The notes beneath the pieces were generated by a model. The model made no database searches. It saw only the letters and a list, made by a program, of their open reading frames with translations, and had not been told where the DNA came from. From Bradyrhizobium sp. LTSP849 (GTDB taxonomy: Bacteria; Pseudomonadota; Alphaproteobacteria; Rhizobiales; Xanthobacteraceae), in assembly GCF_000938255.1 (NCBI RefSeq), contig NZ_JYMR01000031.1:124001-188000 (forward strand): DNA of 64,000 nt, written 5' to 3'. The position numbers and the translations under genes are program-made. Below are positions 9,645 through 18,705 of this stretch, piece after piece; position 1 is the first letter of the stretch; each line of letters opens with the position of its first letter.

Positions 9645-10484
9645 TCAGTCCTTGCGGCAGGTGAAGCAATAATAGGGGCATTCGCCGTTCGCGAAGGACG
9701 CATGGAGCTGCGTGCCTGGAATGCCCGCGAACTCGTGCGACAGCCCGAGCAGCGGCCGCGGCACGATCTCGACTGCGAGCGCGGTCCGCCGCGCGCCGTC
9801 GAGCTCCAGCGCGCGCGCCACATTGGCCGTGATGTCGTCCTCCTTGACGAGACGCAAGCGCGACCGGGCCAGGCACTCGCGCGGAAACACGTCCTTTGAC
9901 GGGTCCTCGAAGCACGCCATCAGGAAGTCGCCACCGGGCCGGAGCACGCGGTGGACCTCGTCGAGGAATCGCCCCATGTCGCCATAGTGCTGCGCACTCT
10001 CGACATTGATCACGACATCGAAGCTGTCGTTCGCGAATGGGAGGCTGAGCGCATCCCCGACGCGAAATGCGAGATTGTCCTGGTCGGCATAGCGGGCCTT
10101 GCTGAACCGGATCGCCGGTTTACAGATGTCGAGCCCGGTATAGCTGCGCGGGTGGAGATATCGCGCGACATAGGACGCGCCGCCGCCGCGGCCGCTGCCG
10201 ACTTCCAGCACGTCCTTCCCTGCGATCGCGGTGCCCGACACCACGTGATGGTAGAGCTGGATCGCATAGCGATCAGGCTCGTCCACGGCTTGCAGCGCAA
10301 CCTGCTCGCCGTCCGGCGAGGCGTAGCCGTAGTTGAGGAATCTGATGGCGGCGCCCCTGTCGAGGTTGCTCAGCAGGGAGTACCAGGCGTTGGTGAAGAG
10401 GTGGCGGGCGGCGCGCGAATAGAACAGTTTCACGACGGCCGAGTGAACGGGGTTTGTCCCTGCTGGATACATATCCTGCTTCAC
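9645..10484 (-). CDS. Class I SAM-dependent methyltransferase
   Basis: A 279-residue protein with the SAM-binding motif I VLEVGSGRGGG at residues 92-102, the acidic motif II region YTGLDICKPAI, and motif IV/post-motif features FDVVINVESAQHYGDMGRFLDEVHRVLRPGG. The extended glycine run and the N-terminal region (FYSRAARHLFTNAWYSLLS) resemble the phthiotriolone/phenolphthiotriolone O-methyltransferase group and related small-molecule methyltransferases. It is convergent with the di-heme cytochrome gene (9 bp between stops). The substrate is not predictable; there is no polyketide cluster nearby. Confidence 0.88.
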   Translation of the reverse strand: MKQDMYPAGTNPVHSAVVKLFYSRAARHLFTNAWYSLLSNLDRGAAIRFLNYGYASPDGEQVALQAVDEPDRYAIQLYHHVVSGTAIAGKDVLEVGSGRGGGASYVARYLHPRSYTGLDICKPAIRFSKARYADQDNLAFRVGDALSLPFANDSFDVVINVESAQHYGDMGRFLDEVHRVLRPGGDFLMACFEDPSKDVFPRECLARSRLRLVKEDDITANVARALELDGARRTALAVEIVPRPLLGLSHEFAGIPGTQLHASFANGECPYYCFTCRKD

Positions 10485-10582
10485 GAGCGAATACTCTCAC
10501 GCGAAAATGGGGAACGCTTCCACCGCAAAGGATGGGCTACGGGTCAGGTTGCGTCAACAATGGCGACGCTTACCTGCCACAT

Positions 10583-10610
10583 TTGACTTCATTCCGAGGG
10601 AAGATATACT
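10583..10610 (+). promoter_or_regulatory. Candidate sigma-70 type promoter of the cyclase gene
   Basis: TTGACT (10583-10588) and TATACT (10605-10610) are separated by 16 bp in an AT-rich patch. The predicted start of transcription lies only about a dozen bases before the first possible start codon at 10629, so the leader would be very short. Confidence 0.5.
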
Positions 10611-10628
10611 TTAGGTTTAGTACAGATA

Positions 10629-13600
10629 ATGCTGGACCGCGTAATGACTGGGCAGGTTGCTGCCTGGTTGGAGAAGGTCGGCCTCCCTCAATACCTGAAG
10701 TCCTTTTCCGACCACGGCATTGATTTCGACATTCTTTCGGAGATTACGGATCGCGATCTCGCGAGCATGGGTGTCGTGCTCGGGCATCGGCGCAAGCTGC
10801 TGCGTTCGATCGCCGAACTGGATGTTCCGAAGCCGCGTCTTGCCGCACCGAAGGTCGACACCGGCGCCGAGCGCCGTCAGCTCACGATCATGTTCTGCGA
10901 TCTGGTCGGCTCGACCGCGTTGTCACATCGCTTCGATCCCGAGGAGATGCGCGAGATACTGCAAGCCTATCGCGAGGCCGCGACCGCGGTCATCGTGCAC
11001 TATGACGGCATCGTCTCGCGATTGGTCGGCGACGGAATCCTGTCGTATTTCGGCTATCCCTCTGCGCATGAGGACGATGCCGAGCGCGCGGTCCACGCCG
11101 GGCTCGAAACGATCGCCGCCGTCCAGGCCGTCAAGATGCAGCCGGGCGAGCGGCTGGAGGTTCGCATCGGGATTGCGACCGGGCTTGTCGTCGTCGGCGA
11201 TCTCATCGCAAAGGGCGCTTCGAGCCGGCTCGAGGTGATCGGCGAGACGCCCAACCTCGCGGCGCGCATGCAGGCCTTCGCCGATCCCGGCACTGTCATC
11301 ATCGCGTCCTCGACGCGTCGGCTGCTCGGAAACCTGTTCCAGCTGCGCGAGCTCGGAACGCGCGCGATTAAGGGTTTCAGCGAGCCCGTCGAAGTCTGGG
11401 CCGTGGACAGTCCGTCGCCGCACGCGAGCCGCTTCGAGGCCCACCGTTCCGGGGGTCTCGTCGGGTTCGTCGGCCGCGAACACGAGCTCGACCGGCTGGC
11501 CGAGTGCAAGCAGCGGGCCTGGCGCGGCCAGGGCCAGGTCGTCCTGATTTCCGGCGAACCCGGGATCGGCAAGTCGCGGCTTGCGGCGCATTTCTTCAAT
11601 GAGCGCGTCGTCGCCGAGCCGCACATTCGATTGCGCTATCAATGCTCGCCGCATCATCGCGCCAGCGCGCTTTATCCTGTCATCACGCAGTTGCAGAGGG
11701 CTGCGAAGCTCGGCGCCGGCGATACCAATGAGCATCGGCTGCGCAAACTCGAAGCGCTGCTGGGTCGCACCGATCCGAGGACGCCAACGCTGGTGCCGTT
11801 GTTCGCAGATCTGCTGTCGATTCCCACCGACGGACGCTATCCGCCGCTCGCATGGACGCCGCAACAGCTGCGACGCAACACGCTGGCGGCGCTGATCCAG
11901 CGTTTGCAGCGTCTGAGCACCGAGGCCCCGGTGTTCTGCATCGTCGAGGATCTGCATTGGGCGGATGCCACCTCGCTCGAGCTGCTCGAGCTCGCGGTCA
12001 AGCTTGCCGACCAGCTTCGCGTCCTGCTCGTCCTGACGTTTCGCGACGAATTCACCCTGCGATGGATGGGGCCGGCGAATTTGACGACGCTGGAGCTCGG
12101 ACGGCTCAAGGAGACCGACGTCGAACGCATGATCGCTGAGGTGATCGGAAGCCGCGCGGTCCCGTCCGAGCTTGTGACGCAGATCGCGGCGCGGACCGAT
12201 GGCATCCCGCTGTTCGTCGAGGAGCTGACGCGGACCGTGCTCGAGATGGGAATCCTCGAAAAGGAGGCGGGCGGCCGCTACAGGATCGGCGCCAGCCTGC
12301 CGCGCGTCTCGATCCCCTCGACACTCCAGGATTCGCTGATGGCGCGGCTCGATCGGCTCGGGCCGGCAAAGGAAGTCGCGCAGATCAGCGCCGTCATCGG
12401 CCGCGAATTCTCCGATGAGCTGCTGCGCGCCATCGCGGACAAGGATGATTCCGAGCTCGATGCCCTGCTCGCCCAGCTCGAACGCGCCGAATTGATATTC
12501 CGCAGCAAGTCCGCGCCCGAGGGTGTCTATTCTTTCAAGCACGCTCTGGTGCAGGACACCGCCTACGAGAGCCTGCTCAAGAGCAGCCGGCGCAGGTTGC
12601 ATGAGCGGATCGCCGCAGCGCTTCAGGAGAAATTTCCGGAAGCGGCCGCTGCTGCGCCCGAAATCGCCGCACATCACTTCACGCAAGCGGGCCTCGTCGA
12701 GGACGCCGTGGAATGGTGGGGCAAGGCGGGCGACCGCGCGCTGCGCAGCTCGGCCTATCACGAGGCGATCGCGCATCTGACCAAGGCCATCGGTCTCGCG
12801 GAGGGGCTGAGCGAGGGCCCTGCCGGGCAGGGCCGCCGGCTGCAATTGCAGATCGCCTATGGCAACGCGCTGATCGCGACCCGCGGCTATGGCGCGCCGG
12901 AAACGTCAGTTGCTTTCGCACGGGCGCGCGAGCTTGCATCCCGGCTCAAGGGTGCGCCCGAACGGTTCGCCGCCACTTACGGCCTGTGGGTCGGGAGCCT
13001 GGTTCGCAGCGAGCTCGGCGCCATGCAGGAGCTGGCACAAGCCTTCCTGCATGATACCGCCGACCGGCCCGACTCGCCGGAGGCGGGGATCGCCCATCGC
13101 GTCTGCGGCATGACCCGCTGGTTCGAGGGCAATCTCGTCGATGCCAAGCAGCATCTCGAGCAAGCGCTCACCATCTATCGCTACGAGCACGATCGCAATC
13201 TGGCATTCCTGTACGGCCACGATTACGGGATCGCGGCGGCGATCTACCTCGCGCTGGTGCTGTGGCCACTCGGCGAAGTGGATCGCGCCGAGCAGCTGGC
13301 GCAGGAGGCGATCCGCCGCGCCGCCGACAGCGGCCATGTCGCGACGATGGTCTACGCGCATTTCCACAAGATCGTGCTCGAGGCGGTGCGCGGCAATCCC
13401 GAGCGCGCCAGGCCGCATGTCGATGCCGTCATCGAGCTTAGTCGCGAGCACGGGCTCTTGCTCTACACCCGGGCGAGCAAGTTCTGGAACGGCTGGATCC
13501 ATTGTCATTCCGGCGAGCGGGAGTCGGGGCTCCAGGAAATGCAGGACTCGATCGCGCTGCCGCTGGTCGGGAAGATGGCGACCGGGCTCTACGTGCCCTT

Positions 13601-14027
13601 GACCTGGACGCTGCTTGCGGAAGCAAAGGCCGGCCAGGGACAGTTCGACGAGGCGCTCGCGATTCTCGACGAACAGCTCGTCGAGGTCGAGCGGACCGGA
13701 CAAGAGTGGTTCACCACGGAAATCCACCGGCGGCGTGGCGAGCTGCTGCTGCGCAAGGACCCGAGCGATATTGTCGCGGCCGAGACCGCCTTCACGCAGG
13801 CCCTTGAGACCGCGCGACGGCAGCAGGCCGCGACGTTCGAGCTGCGCGCCGCGCTCTCGCTGGCCAGACTGTATCTCGCGAGCGGAACGGGCGAGCAGGC
13901 GTGGACGGTGCTCAGTCCCGTGGTCGGAAAGTTCGCCAACGCACAGGATTTGCCGGAGATTTTCGAAGCAAGGGCGGCCATGGATCGTTTGAGCAAGACA
14001 AGCCCATGCGCAAACCCATGCGAGTGA
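10629..14027 (+). CDS. SAM domain, class III nucleotide cyclase, AAA ATPase and TPR protein
   Basis: A 1132-residue multidomain signalling protein. A sterile-alpha-motif domain (about 6-65; VAAWLEKVGLPQYLKSF) leads into a class III adenylate/guanylate cyclase domain (about 82-255) with metal-binding aspartates Asp91 (FCDLVGST) and Asp135 (LVGDGIL) and the GETPNLAARMQ segment. An ATPase of the AAA_16 type follows, with Walker A GEPGIGKS at about 309-316 and a Walker B-like CIVEDLHWAD. The C-terminal 450 residues are helical TPR-like repeats. The order is like other rhizobial SAM-cyclase-ATPase fusions, which are thought to couple binding events on the TPR platform to cAMP production. The start could instead be ATG 10644. 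The stop overlaps the next gene. Confidence 0.9.
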   Translation: MLDRVMTGQVAAWLEKVGLPQYLKSFSDHGIDFDILSEITDRDLASMGVVLGHRRKLLRSIAELDVPKPRLAAPKVDTGAERRQLTIMFCDLVGSTALSHRFDPEEMREILQAYREAATAVIVHYDGIVSRLVGDGILSYFGYPSAHEDDAERAVHAGLETIAAVQAVKMQPGERLEVRIGIATGLVVVGDLIAKGASSRLEVIGETPNLAARMQAFADPGTVIIASSTRRLLGNLFQLRELGTRAIKGFSEPVEVWAVDSPSPHASRFEAHRSGGLVGFVGREHELDRLAECKQRAWRGQGQVVLISGEPGIGKSRLAAHFFNERVVAEPHIRLRYQCSPHHRASALYPVITQLQRAAKLGAGDTNEHRLRKLEALLGRTDPRTPTLVPLFADLLSIPTDGRYPPLAWTPQQLRRNTLAALIQRLQRLSTEAPVFCIVEDLHWADATSLELLELAVKLADQLRVLLVLTFRDEFTLRWMGPANLTTLELGRLKETDVERMIAEVIGSRAVPSELVTQIAARTDGIPLFVEELTRTVLEMGILEKEAGGRYRIGASLPRVSIPSTLQDSLMARLDRLGPAKEVAQISAVIGREFSDELLRAIADKDDSELDALLAQLERAELIFRSKSAPEGVYSFKHALVQDTAYESLLKSSRRRLHERIAAALQEKFPEAAAAAPEIAAHHFTQAGLVEDAVEWWGKAGDRALRSSAYHEAIAHLTKAIGLAEGLSEGPAGQGRRLQLQIAYGNALIATRGYGAPETSVAFARARELASRLKGAPERFAATYGLWVGSLVRSELGAMQELAQAFLHDTADRPDSPEAGIAHRVCGMTRWFEGNLVDAKQHLEQALTIYRYEHDRNLAFLYGHDYGIAAAIYLALVLWPLGEVDRAEQLAQEAIRRAADSGHVATMVYAHFHKIVLEAVRGNPERARPHVDAVIELSREHGLLLYTRASKFWNGWIHCHSGERESGLQEMQDSIALPLVGKMATGLYVPLTWTLLAEAKAGQGQFDEALAILDEQLVEVERTGQEWFTTEIHRRRGELLLRKDPSDIVAAETAFTQALETARRQQAATFELRAALSLARLYLASGTGEQAWTVLSPVVGKFANAQDLPEIFEARAAMDRLSKTSPCANPCE

Positions 14028-14554
14028 AAAAGTTTTTGTACTTTGCCGATTTTGCGTTCTATCCCCTGGCAAGCGTTGCACTGGTGGCAGCCGCAATGTT
14101 GCTGAAAGAGCCCCTCGGCTGGGACGGGGCGGCCATCGGTTTCGCTTGCGGGCTGGCGCTCTGGACCCTGGCTGAGTACCTCATTCACAGGTTCGCACTG
14201 CATGGTCCCGCCTATCTTGCAGCCTTGCACGACATGCACCATTCCGATCCGCGTGCGCTGGTCGGTTCGCCGCTTTGGCTGAGCCTGGGGTCGATCTTGT
14301 GCGGGTCGCTGCTGCCGGTCTGGCTCTTGACCGGTCTTGCGACCGCCTGCGCGGTTACGGCGGGGTTGATGCTGGGCTACATCTATTTCAGCTTGCTTCA
14401 CCACATCGTTCATCACCATCCGACGAAGCGGGGCGGCTATCTCTGGCGATTGAAGCGCCGTCATGCGCGCCATCATTATGGCAAGACGCCGTGCAATTTC
14501 GGAGTGGTCACCAGCATGTGGGATCGCGTGTTCGGAACGTTTTGTTCCGAATGA
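14006..14554 (+). CDS. Fatty acid hydroxylase / sterol desaturase superfamily membrane protein
   Basis: A 182-residue integral membrane protein with four hydrophobic segments and the di-iron histidine clusters of the hydroxylase superfamily: HRFALH (61-66), HDMHH (75-79), HHIVHHH (132-138) and RHARHH (152-157). It is short, similar to carotene hydroxylase-like members. The substrate is probably a lipid, sterol-like or carotenoid molecule; this is family inference. ATG 14006 overlaps the last 22 bases of the cyclase gene in another frame, with a second ATG at 14018, so translation is likely coupled. Confidence 0.85.
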   Translation: MRKPMRVKKFLYFADFAFYPLASVALVAAAMLLKEPLGWDGAAIGFACGLALWTLAEYLIHRFALHGPAYLAALHDMHHSDPRALVGSPLWLSLGSILCGSLLPVWLLTGLATACAVTAGLMLGYIYFSLLHHIVHHHPTKRGGYLWRLKRRHARHHYGKTPCNFGVVTSMWDRVFGTFCSE

Positions 14555-14608
14555 CGGCGCGGCCCTGAGGGTGATGGTTTCCGATTGAAGCGCGACCGAC
14601 GCGACGGC

Positions 14609-14968
14609 TCAGCCGCAATTCCAGACCGCGCCGATCGGCGTCCGCGTCCAGCACGGCCCGAAGCTGCCGCCATTGTAACGTGGGCCGGCAAAGCCGGGCC
14701 GGCCGAAATAGTGCCAGTCGCCGTTATAGCGGTAATAGTAGGGGACCGGGTCGATATACCATTGGCGCTGGTTTTCGCGCGCGTAGCGCCGCAGCCCGTT
14801 TTTCTGCGCGTAGAGCGGCTGGCTGTTGCTCAGCGGCTGACGATAGCCCGGCAGAAAGCCGTAGCCGTGCCAGCTTGGCTTGGGCTTTTTTGAGACCGGC
14901 GCAGCAGGCGCGACGACCGGCAGCAGCGACAGAATGACAGCAACAAACAGACATACGAGGCGCGACAT
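14609..14968 (-). CDS. Small secreted protein of unknown function
   Basis: A 119-residue protein starting MSRLVCLFVAVILSLLPVVAPAA, a clear signal peptide with probable cleavage near APA. The mature part is rich in Tyr, Trp, Arg and Gly, contains the run YYYRYNGDW, and ends with two cysteines in CWTRTPIGAVWNCG, which could form a disulfide. Small exported proteins of this composition are frequent in Bradyrhizobium; I know no function. A further ATG at 14989 would place extra residues before the signal peptide, so 14968 is preferred. Confidence 0.7.
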   Translation of the reverse strand: MSRLVCLFVAVILSLLPVVAPAAPVSKKPKPSWHGYGFLPGYRQPLSNSQPLYAQKNGLRRYARENQRQWYIDPVPYYYRYNGDWHYFGRPGFAGPRYNGGSFGPCWTRTPIGAVWNCG

Positions 14969-15064
14969 GGGCCAACCATAGACAGCCAATTACGGGAAAG
15001 CCATTCAAATTCGAGTGCGAATTTTTGCAGATTCGCGCGAATTTTTCGCCGCTCGAATCGGAAA

Positions 15065-15730
15065 TTACCTGCCCAGCATCGACAGAACCGTGCGCGCGAG
15101 ATCAGCGGTGCGTTCCACCAGATGATCCGCGCCGGCCGTTTCAAGTTCGTCCCGGCTGCCATATCCCCAGAGCACGCCAAGCCCGCGCATCCTGACCGCG
15201 TGAGCGCCGACGATGTCATGCCGGCGGTCGCCGACCATGAGGGCTTCGGACGCAATCAGGTTCCGTTCGGACAGGACGTGCGCGAGCAGTTCAGGCTTGT
15301 GATTCAGCGCGCCGCCGGGCACCGAGCCGTAGATGCCGTCGAAATATCCTGCCAGGTTCAAATGCTCGGCGATCCGCCGGGCAAAGACTTCTCGCTTCGA
15401 TGTGGCCATGTAGATACGCAAGCCTGCCTGCCGCATGTCTTCGAGCGCCTCGCCAATTCCGGGATAAAGTTCACTTCCGAGGTAACCGCTGTCGCCGTAG
15501 TGCTGACGATACGCCGACACGGCCTCGTCGAGGCGGTCGTCGTCATATGTCCGGAGCAAGACGCGCAACACGTCCTCGAGCGGCGGCCCGATGAAGGGGG
15601 TTATGTCGAACGCCTCGTCAGGGCTGTGTCCCAGCGCGCGCAGAGCCGCGAGGGTGCTTGCGGCAATGCCGGGCCGGGAATCGATCAGCGTTCCGTCGAG
15701 ATCAAGCAGTACGGAGCGGCTTCCAGGCAT
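15065..15730 (-). CDS. HAD family hydrolase, phosphoglycolate phosphatase-like
   Basis: A 221-residue HAD hydrolase of subfamily IA (alpha-helical cap). Motif I is LLDLDGTLID (nucleophile and acid/base aspartates near residues 10 and 12), motif II is the Ser of MATSKR, motif III the Lys of NHKPELL, and motif IV MVGDRRHDIVGA. Length and cap resemble Gph/PgmB-type phosphatases, which remove phosphate from phosphoglycolate or small sugar phosphates. The natural substrate cannot be fixed. The gene is read alone, downstream of the SDR gene on the same strand but 123 bp away. Confidence 0.88.
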   Translation of the reverse strand: MPGSRSVLLDLDGTLIDSRPGIAASTLAALRALGHSPDEAFDITPFIGPPLEDVLRVLLRTYDDDRLDEAVSAYRQHYGDSGYLGSELYPGIGEALEDMRQAGLRIYMATSKREVFARRIAEHLNLAGYFDGIYGSVPGGALNHKPELLAHVLSERNLIASEALMVGDRRHDIVGAHAVRMRGLGVLWGYGSRDELETAGADHLVERTADLARTVLSMLGR

Positions 15731-15853
15731 GTCCGAAGCATAGCATCGTCATGGCCGTCAGCCCAGATCAGATGGTTTGGGCGGGATATGACAGTTGCCG
15801 TCGCAGAGAACCGGCCGGGCCGAACCACGACCCGGCCGTTACTCCTTTGACGC

Positions 15854-16594
15854 CTACGCGTTCGCGCCGCCGTCGACGGTTAATGCCGAGCCGGTGATGT
15901 ACTTGGCTTTCGCGCTCGCCAGGAACGCCACGGCGTTGGCGATGTCCTCAGCCGCACCATACCGGCCGAGTGCCATGAACTGCTTCAGTGTATCCGCGGT
16001 CGGGCCGTGGGCCGGGTTCATGTCGGTATCGATCGAGCCCGGCTGTACGAGGTTGACCGTGATGTCCTTGGGGCCGAGCTCCCGGGCCAAGGCCTTGTTG
16101 AAAGCGATCAGCGCCGACTTCGACGCCGCGTACACGCCGAGCACCGGCGCAGGCACACGATCGGCAAAATAGCTGCCGATGGTGATGATGCGACCGCCCT
16201 TGCCAAGGTGGGGCAGCGCGGCCTTGCTCGCGATGATCGGGGAGCGGACGTTGACGTTCAGGAGCGCGTCGATATCGGCGAGCGAGATGTCGCTGAGGCC
16301 GCCAAGGCGAAGAATTCCGGCGTTGTTGACCAGGATATCAAGCCCGCCCAATGCGGCGACGGTCTTGTCGATCGAGGCCTGAACGGCGGCGACGTCCGCG
16401 CTGTCGGCCTGGATCGCCACGGCCTTCCGCCCCGTCGCCTTGATCGCATCGACGACCTTGGCGGCGCTGTCTGCGGACTTTTCATAAGTGATTGCAACAT
16501 CGGCGCCTTCCGCGGCGAGGGCCTTTGCGATGGCCGCACCGATACCTCTGCTTGCGCCCGTCACAAGGGCCCGTTTTCCTGCCAGTGTCATCAT
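15854..16594 (-). CDS. SDR family oxidoreductase
   Basis: A 246-residue classical short-chain dehydrogenase. The NAD(P)-binding motif is TGASRGIG (residues 13-20), followed by NNAG, the catalytic Ser in the IGSYFA segment, and YAASK (Tyr and Lys of the active site). The C-terminus ITGSALTVDGGANA is typical of the FabG-like group. Two ATG codons are adjacent (16594 and 16591) with GAGAGT just before. It is divergent from a TetR gene and two matching operator sites lie between them, so it is probably the main target of that regulator and induced by its substrate. Confidence 0.92.
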   Translation of the reverse strand: MMTLAGKRALVTGASRGIGAAIAKALAAEGADVAITYEKSADSAAKVVDAIKATGRKAVAIQADSADVAAVQASIDKTVAALGGLDILVNNAGILRLGGLSDISLADIDALLNVNVRSPIIASKAALPHLGKGGRIITIGSYFADRVPAPVLGVYAASKSALIAFNKALARELGPKDITVNLVQPGSIDTDMNPAHGPTADTLKQFMALGRYGAAEDIANAVAFLASAKAKYITGSALTVDGGANA

Positions 16595-16603
16595 ACTCTC
16601 CTA

Positions 16604-16625
16604 TTCTGTAATGATCGGCACAGAA
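16604..16625. promoter_or_regulatory. TetR operator candidate, site 1
   Basis: TTCTGT and ACAGAA are inverted 6-bp arms with ten bases between, giving a 22-bp site that starts ten bases before the SDR start codon. It matches site 2 (16659-16680, opposite orientation) at about 17 of 22 positions, sharing TTCTGTA, GATC and CACA. Two copies in one divergent intergenic region indicate a specific operator. Confidence 0.7.
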
Positions 16626-16658
16626 TATCTGGGATCTTGATCGCCCGCGTCAAGTGAA

Positions 16659-16680
16659 TTATGTGTTGATCGCTACAGAA
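16659..16680. promoter_or_regulatory. TetR operator candidate, site 2
   Basis: Read on the minus strand this site begins TTCTGTA and carries GATC and CACA at the same spacing as site 1. It ends nine bases before the TetR start codon, so binding here would block the regulator's own transcription or translation initiation region. Confidence 0.65.
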
Positions 16681-16689
16681 AGAGGCGTC

Positions 16690-17283
16690 ATGGCGGGAAG
16701 GCCACGGGAATTTGATCGTGAGGCGGCGCTGGAGGCCGCGATGCTGCTGTTCTGGCGCAAGGGCTTTGCGGCCGCCTCGATGAACGATCTGTGCGACGCC
16801 ATGGGCGTCCGCTCGCCGAGCCTCTATGCCGCCTTCGAGAGCAAGGAGGCGCTCTACCTTGCGGCGATCAAGCATTACGTCCTGATTCATGGACAGCCGG
16901 TCTGGGACAGGCTCGCGGACGGCGCAACCGCGCGCGAGGGTATTGAGAACCTGCTCGCCGCAGCGGTCGAGACCTTGCCAAAATCCCGGATGACACCGGC
17001 CGGCTGTATGGCCGTGCTGGCAGCCGTCAGCGACGAATGGCCGGCCCCAATCGCCCGCGAGATCAGGAAGGTCCGGCTCGACATGCTCGGCAGTTTGCGC
17101 ACGCGGCTGGAGGCTGCGGTCGCCAATGGTGAATTGGCCGCCACGACGGACATCGAAGCTCTGAGCCGGTTCTATCTCAGCGTCTTCCAGGGCATGGCCA
17201 TCCAGTCCAAGGATGGCGCCACGCCGGCGGAACTGAAAGGTGCGGCCGAAGCGGCGATGGCAGCGTGGCCGAACGACGACTAG
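16690..17283 (+). CDS. TetR/AcrR family transcriptional regulator
   Basis: A 197-residue regulator beginning MAGRPREFDREAALEAAM, a common TetR N-terminus. The helix-turn-helix spans about residues 22-52 (SMNDLCDAMGVRSPSLYAAF). The C-terminal domain resembles the TetR_C_16/AcrR-like ligand domain with the LSRFYLSVFQGMAIQSKDG segment found in regulators of SDR and alkane-type reductases. An upstream in-frame start at 16654 would read through operator site 2, so 16690 is preferred. It is divergent from the SDR gene, and the paired operator sites suggest it represses both. Confidence 0.9.
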   Translation: MAGRPREFDREAALEAAMLLFWRKGFAAASMNDLCDAMGVRSPSLYAAFESKEALYLAAIKHYVLIHGQPVWDRLADGATAREGIENLLAAAVETLPKSRMTPAGCMAVLAAVSDEWPAPIAREIRKVRLDMLGSLRTRLEAAVANGELAATTDIEALSRFYLSVFQGMAIQSKDGATPAELKGAAEAAMAAWPNDD

Positions 17284-17446
17284 CGTTGGCTATCCGAAAT
17301 GCATGCGTCTCGACCGTTGCGCGCATTGCACGCAGCTGTGATCAGTGGAACCCCGGATGCGGGTAACGATCGAAGCCCCCCTTCGTACAGCCTTCAGCGA
17401 ACGCATTTTCCGCAAGCTGATGGATGTGCAGTCCCGGGAGAGTCAC

Positions 17447-17932
17447 ATGGAAGGGTTCAACGTTGCTGAGAATGGAGACGGCTCCTATCGTCCGCTCGCC
17501 ATTCTCCGCTGGGTCATGGTGATCATATTCGTATCGTTTGGAATGCAGAAATTCACACTACAGTCGGCACAGGGCATCGCCCAGTTCATCAGCAACAGTC
17601 CGATCATCTCCTGGCTGTCGGTGTTCGGCCTGAGGGGAGAGGCGTATTTTCTCGGCGTTTCTGAATTCGCGATTGCGGCGTTGCTCGCGGCTGGCGCGTT
17701 AAACCCCGTCTTGTCCGCCCTCGGTTCATTCATGGGCATGGTGACCTTCGCGATCACGTGGTCGTTCTTCTTCACGACGCCCGGGGTCGTCAAATGGAGC
17801 CTTTCGCCCGATCCAATGGCGTGGAATTTGACCGGCGAGTTTCTGTTCAAGGATCTCGTCTTGCTGTGCGTTTGCGCCGTGTTGTTTCTCGCTTCGTTGC
17901 CACGATCGGTTGTCCAGCTGCGCACCGGCTGA
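17447..17932 (+). CDS. DUF417 family membrane protein (YkgB/RclC-like)
   Basis: A 161-residue inner-membrane protein with about four hydrophobic segments, matching the DUF417 family: LRWVMVIIFVSFGMQKFT near the N-terminus, then ISNSPIISWLSVFG and a C-terminal GEFLFKDLVLLCVCAVLF. E. coli YkgB/RclC is linked to resistance to reactive chlorine; a role here is inference. The start at 17447 follows GGGAGAG; ATG 17420 is an alternative that would add nine residues. It stands 187 bp before a universal stress protein gene, in line with a stress theme. Confidence 0.83.
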   Translation: MEGFNVAENGDGSYRPLAILRWVMVIIFVSFGMQKFTLQSAQGIAQFISNSPIISWLSVFGLRGEAYFLGVSEFAIAALLAAGALNPVLSALGSFMGMVTFAITWSFFFTTPGVVKWSLSPDPMAWNLTGEFLFKDLVLLCVCAVLFLASLPRSVVQLRTG

Positions 17933-18119
17933 GCCTTGGGCCGCCTCTCATTCCCGGACAGCGCAGCGGGCCATCGCCCGTTCGATTTGCGCCAATGCCG
18001 ACATCTGGGTCGAGGGGCGTTGGGCCGAGGGATTGATCTATCTCAAGCCTATATCCGAAATGCGGGCCCAGCTTACATACGGAAGGCAGCGATACGTTCA
18101 GACAAGCGGGAGGTGAAGC

Positions 18120-18548
18120 ATGTACCGGCATATTCTCATTCCGACAGATGGGTCGGAGCTAGCGGAGCATGGAGTGGCGCATGGGTTGGCGCTGGCGAAA
18201 TCCCTTGGAGCCAAGGTCTCCGTAATCTTCGTTGTGGAGCCGTTTTCAGAAATAACAGGGCGGTTCCGTGAAGCAGTCGCAACATATGCTGAGCTGCGCA
18301 AGGAACAGGCCACGACCGCGTTGGATCGCGCGGCAAAAGCGGCCAAGGAGGCTGGCGTTTCGTGCGAACCGATCCAAGCGGAGAACGGGCAACCCCATCA
18401 AGCCATCATCGCAGCAGCCGAGAATAAAGGTTGCGATCTCATCGTTATGTCATCCCATGGGCGCAGCGGACTCTCCATGTTTCTCATCGGTAGCGTGACA
18501 AATAAGGTGCTGACGCAGGCGAAAACCCCCGTACTGATTTGTCAGTGA
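18120..18548 (+). CDS. Universal stress protein, UspA family
   Basis: A 142-residue single-domain Usp. It starts MYRHILIPTDGSELAEHG (adenine-nucleotide-binding Asp near residue 10) and ends with the ATP-binding signature G-x2-G-x9-G-S/T: GRSGLSMFLIGSVTN. ATP-binding members act as stress-responsive regulators, often under low oxygen or starvation. A strong ribosome site GGGAGGTGAAG sits just before ATG. The gene is alone, downstream of the DUF417 gene. Confidence 0.92.
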   Translation: MYRHILIPTDGSELAEHGVAHGLALAKSLGAKVSVIFVVEPFSEITGRFREAVATYAELRKEQATTALDRAAKAAKEAGVSCEPIQAENGQPHQAIIAAAENKGCDLIVMSSHGRSGLSMFLIGSVTNKVLTQAKTPVLICQ

Positions 18549-18705
18549 ATGTGCGGGCCTGGTGACAGAGTTCTCGCGTGGCCGCGAGGATTGGAAAACT
18601 CATCAGCCACGTAAAGCGCCTTGTCTGCTTTGCGTCATTCGCAGACCTTACGTGCCGGTTAGGCTTGGTCGGCCCGGCACCTGAAGTGGACGATCCGGAC
18701 TATAC

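Noticed and set aside
10923..12845. A 640-codon open frame on the minus strand inside the cyclase gene
   Set aside because: It lies fully antisense to a gene with clear domains, has low-complexity Arg/Leu/Glu/Gln composition and no family pattern. Long antisense frames are expected in GC-rich DNA.
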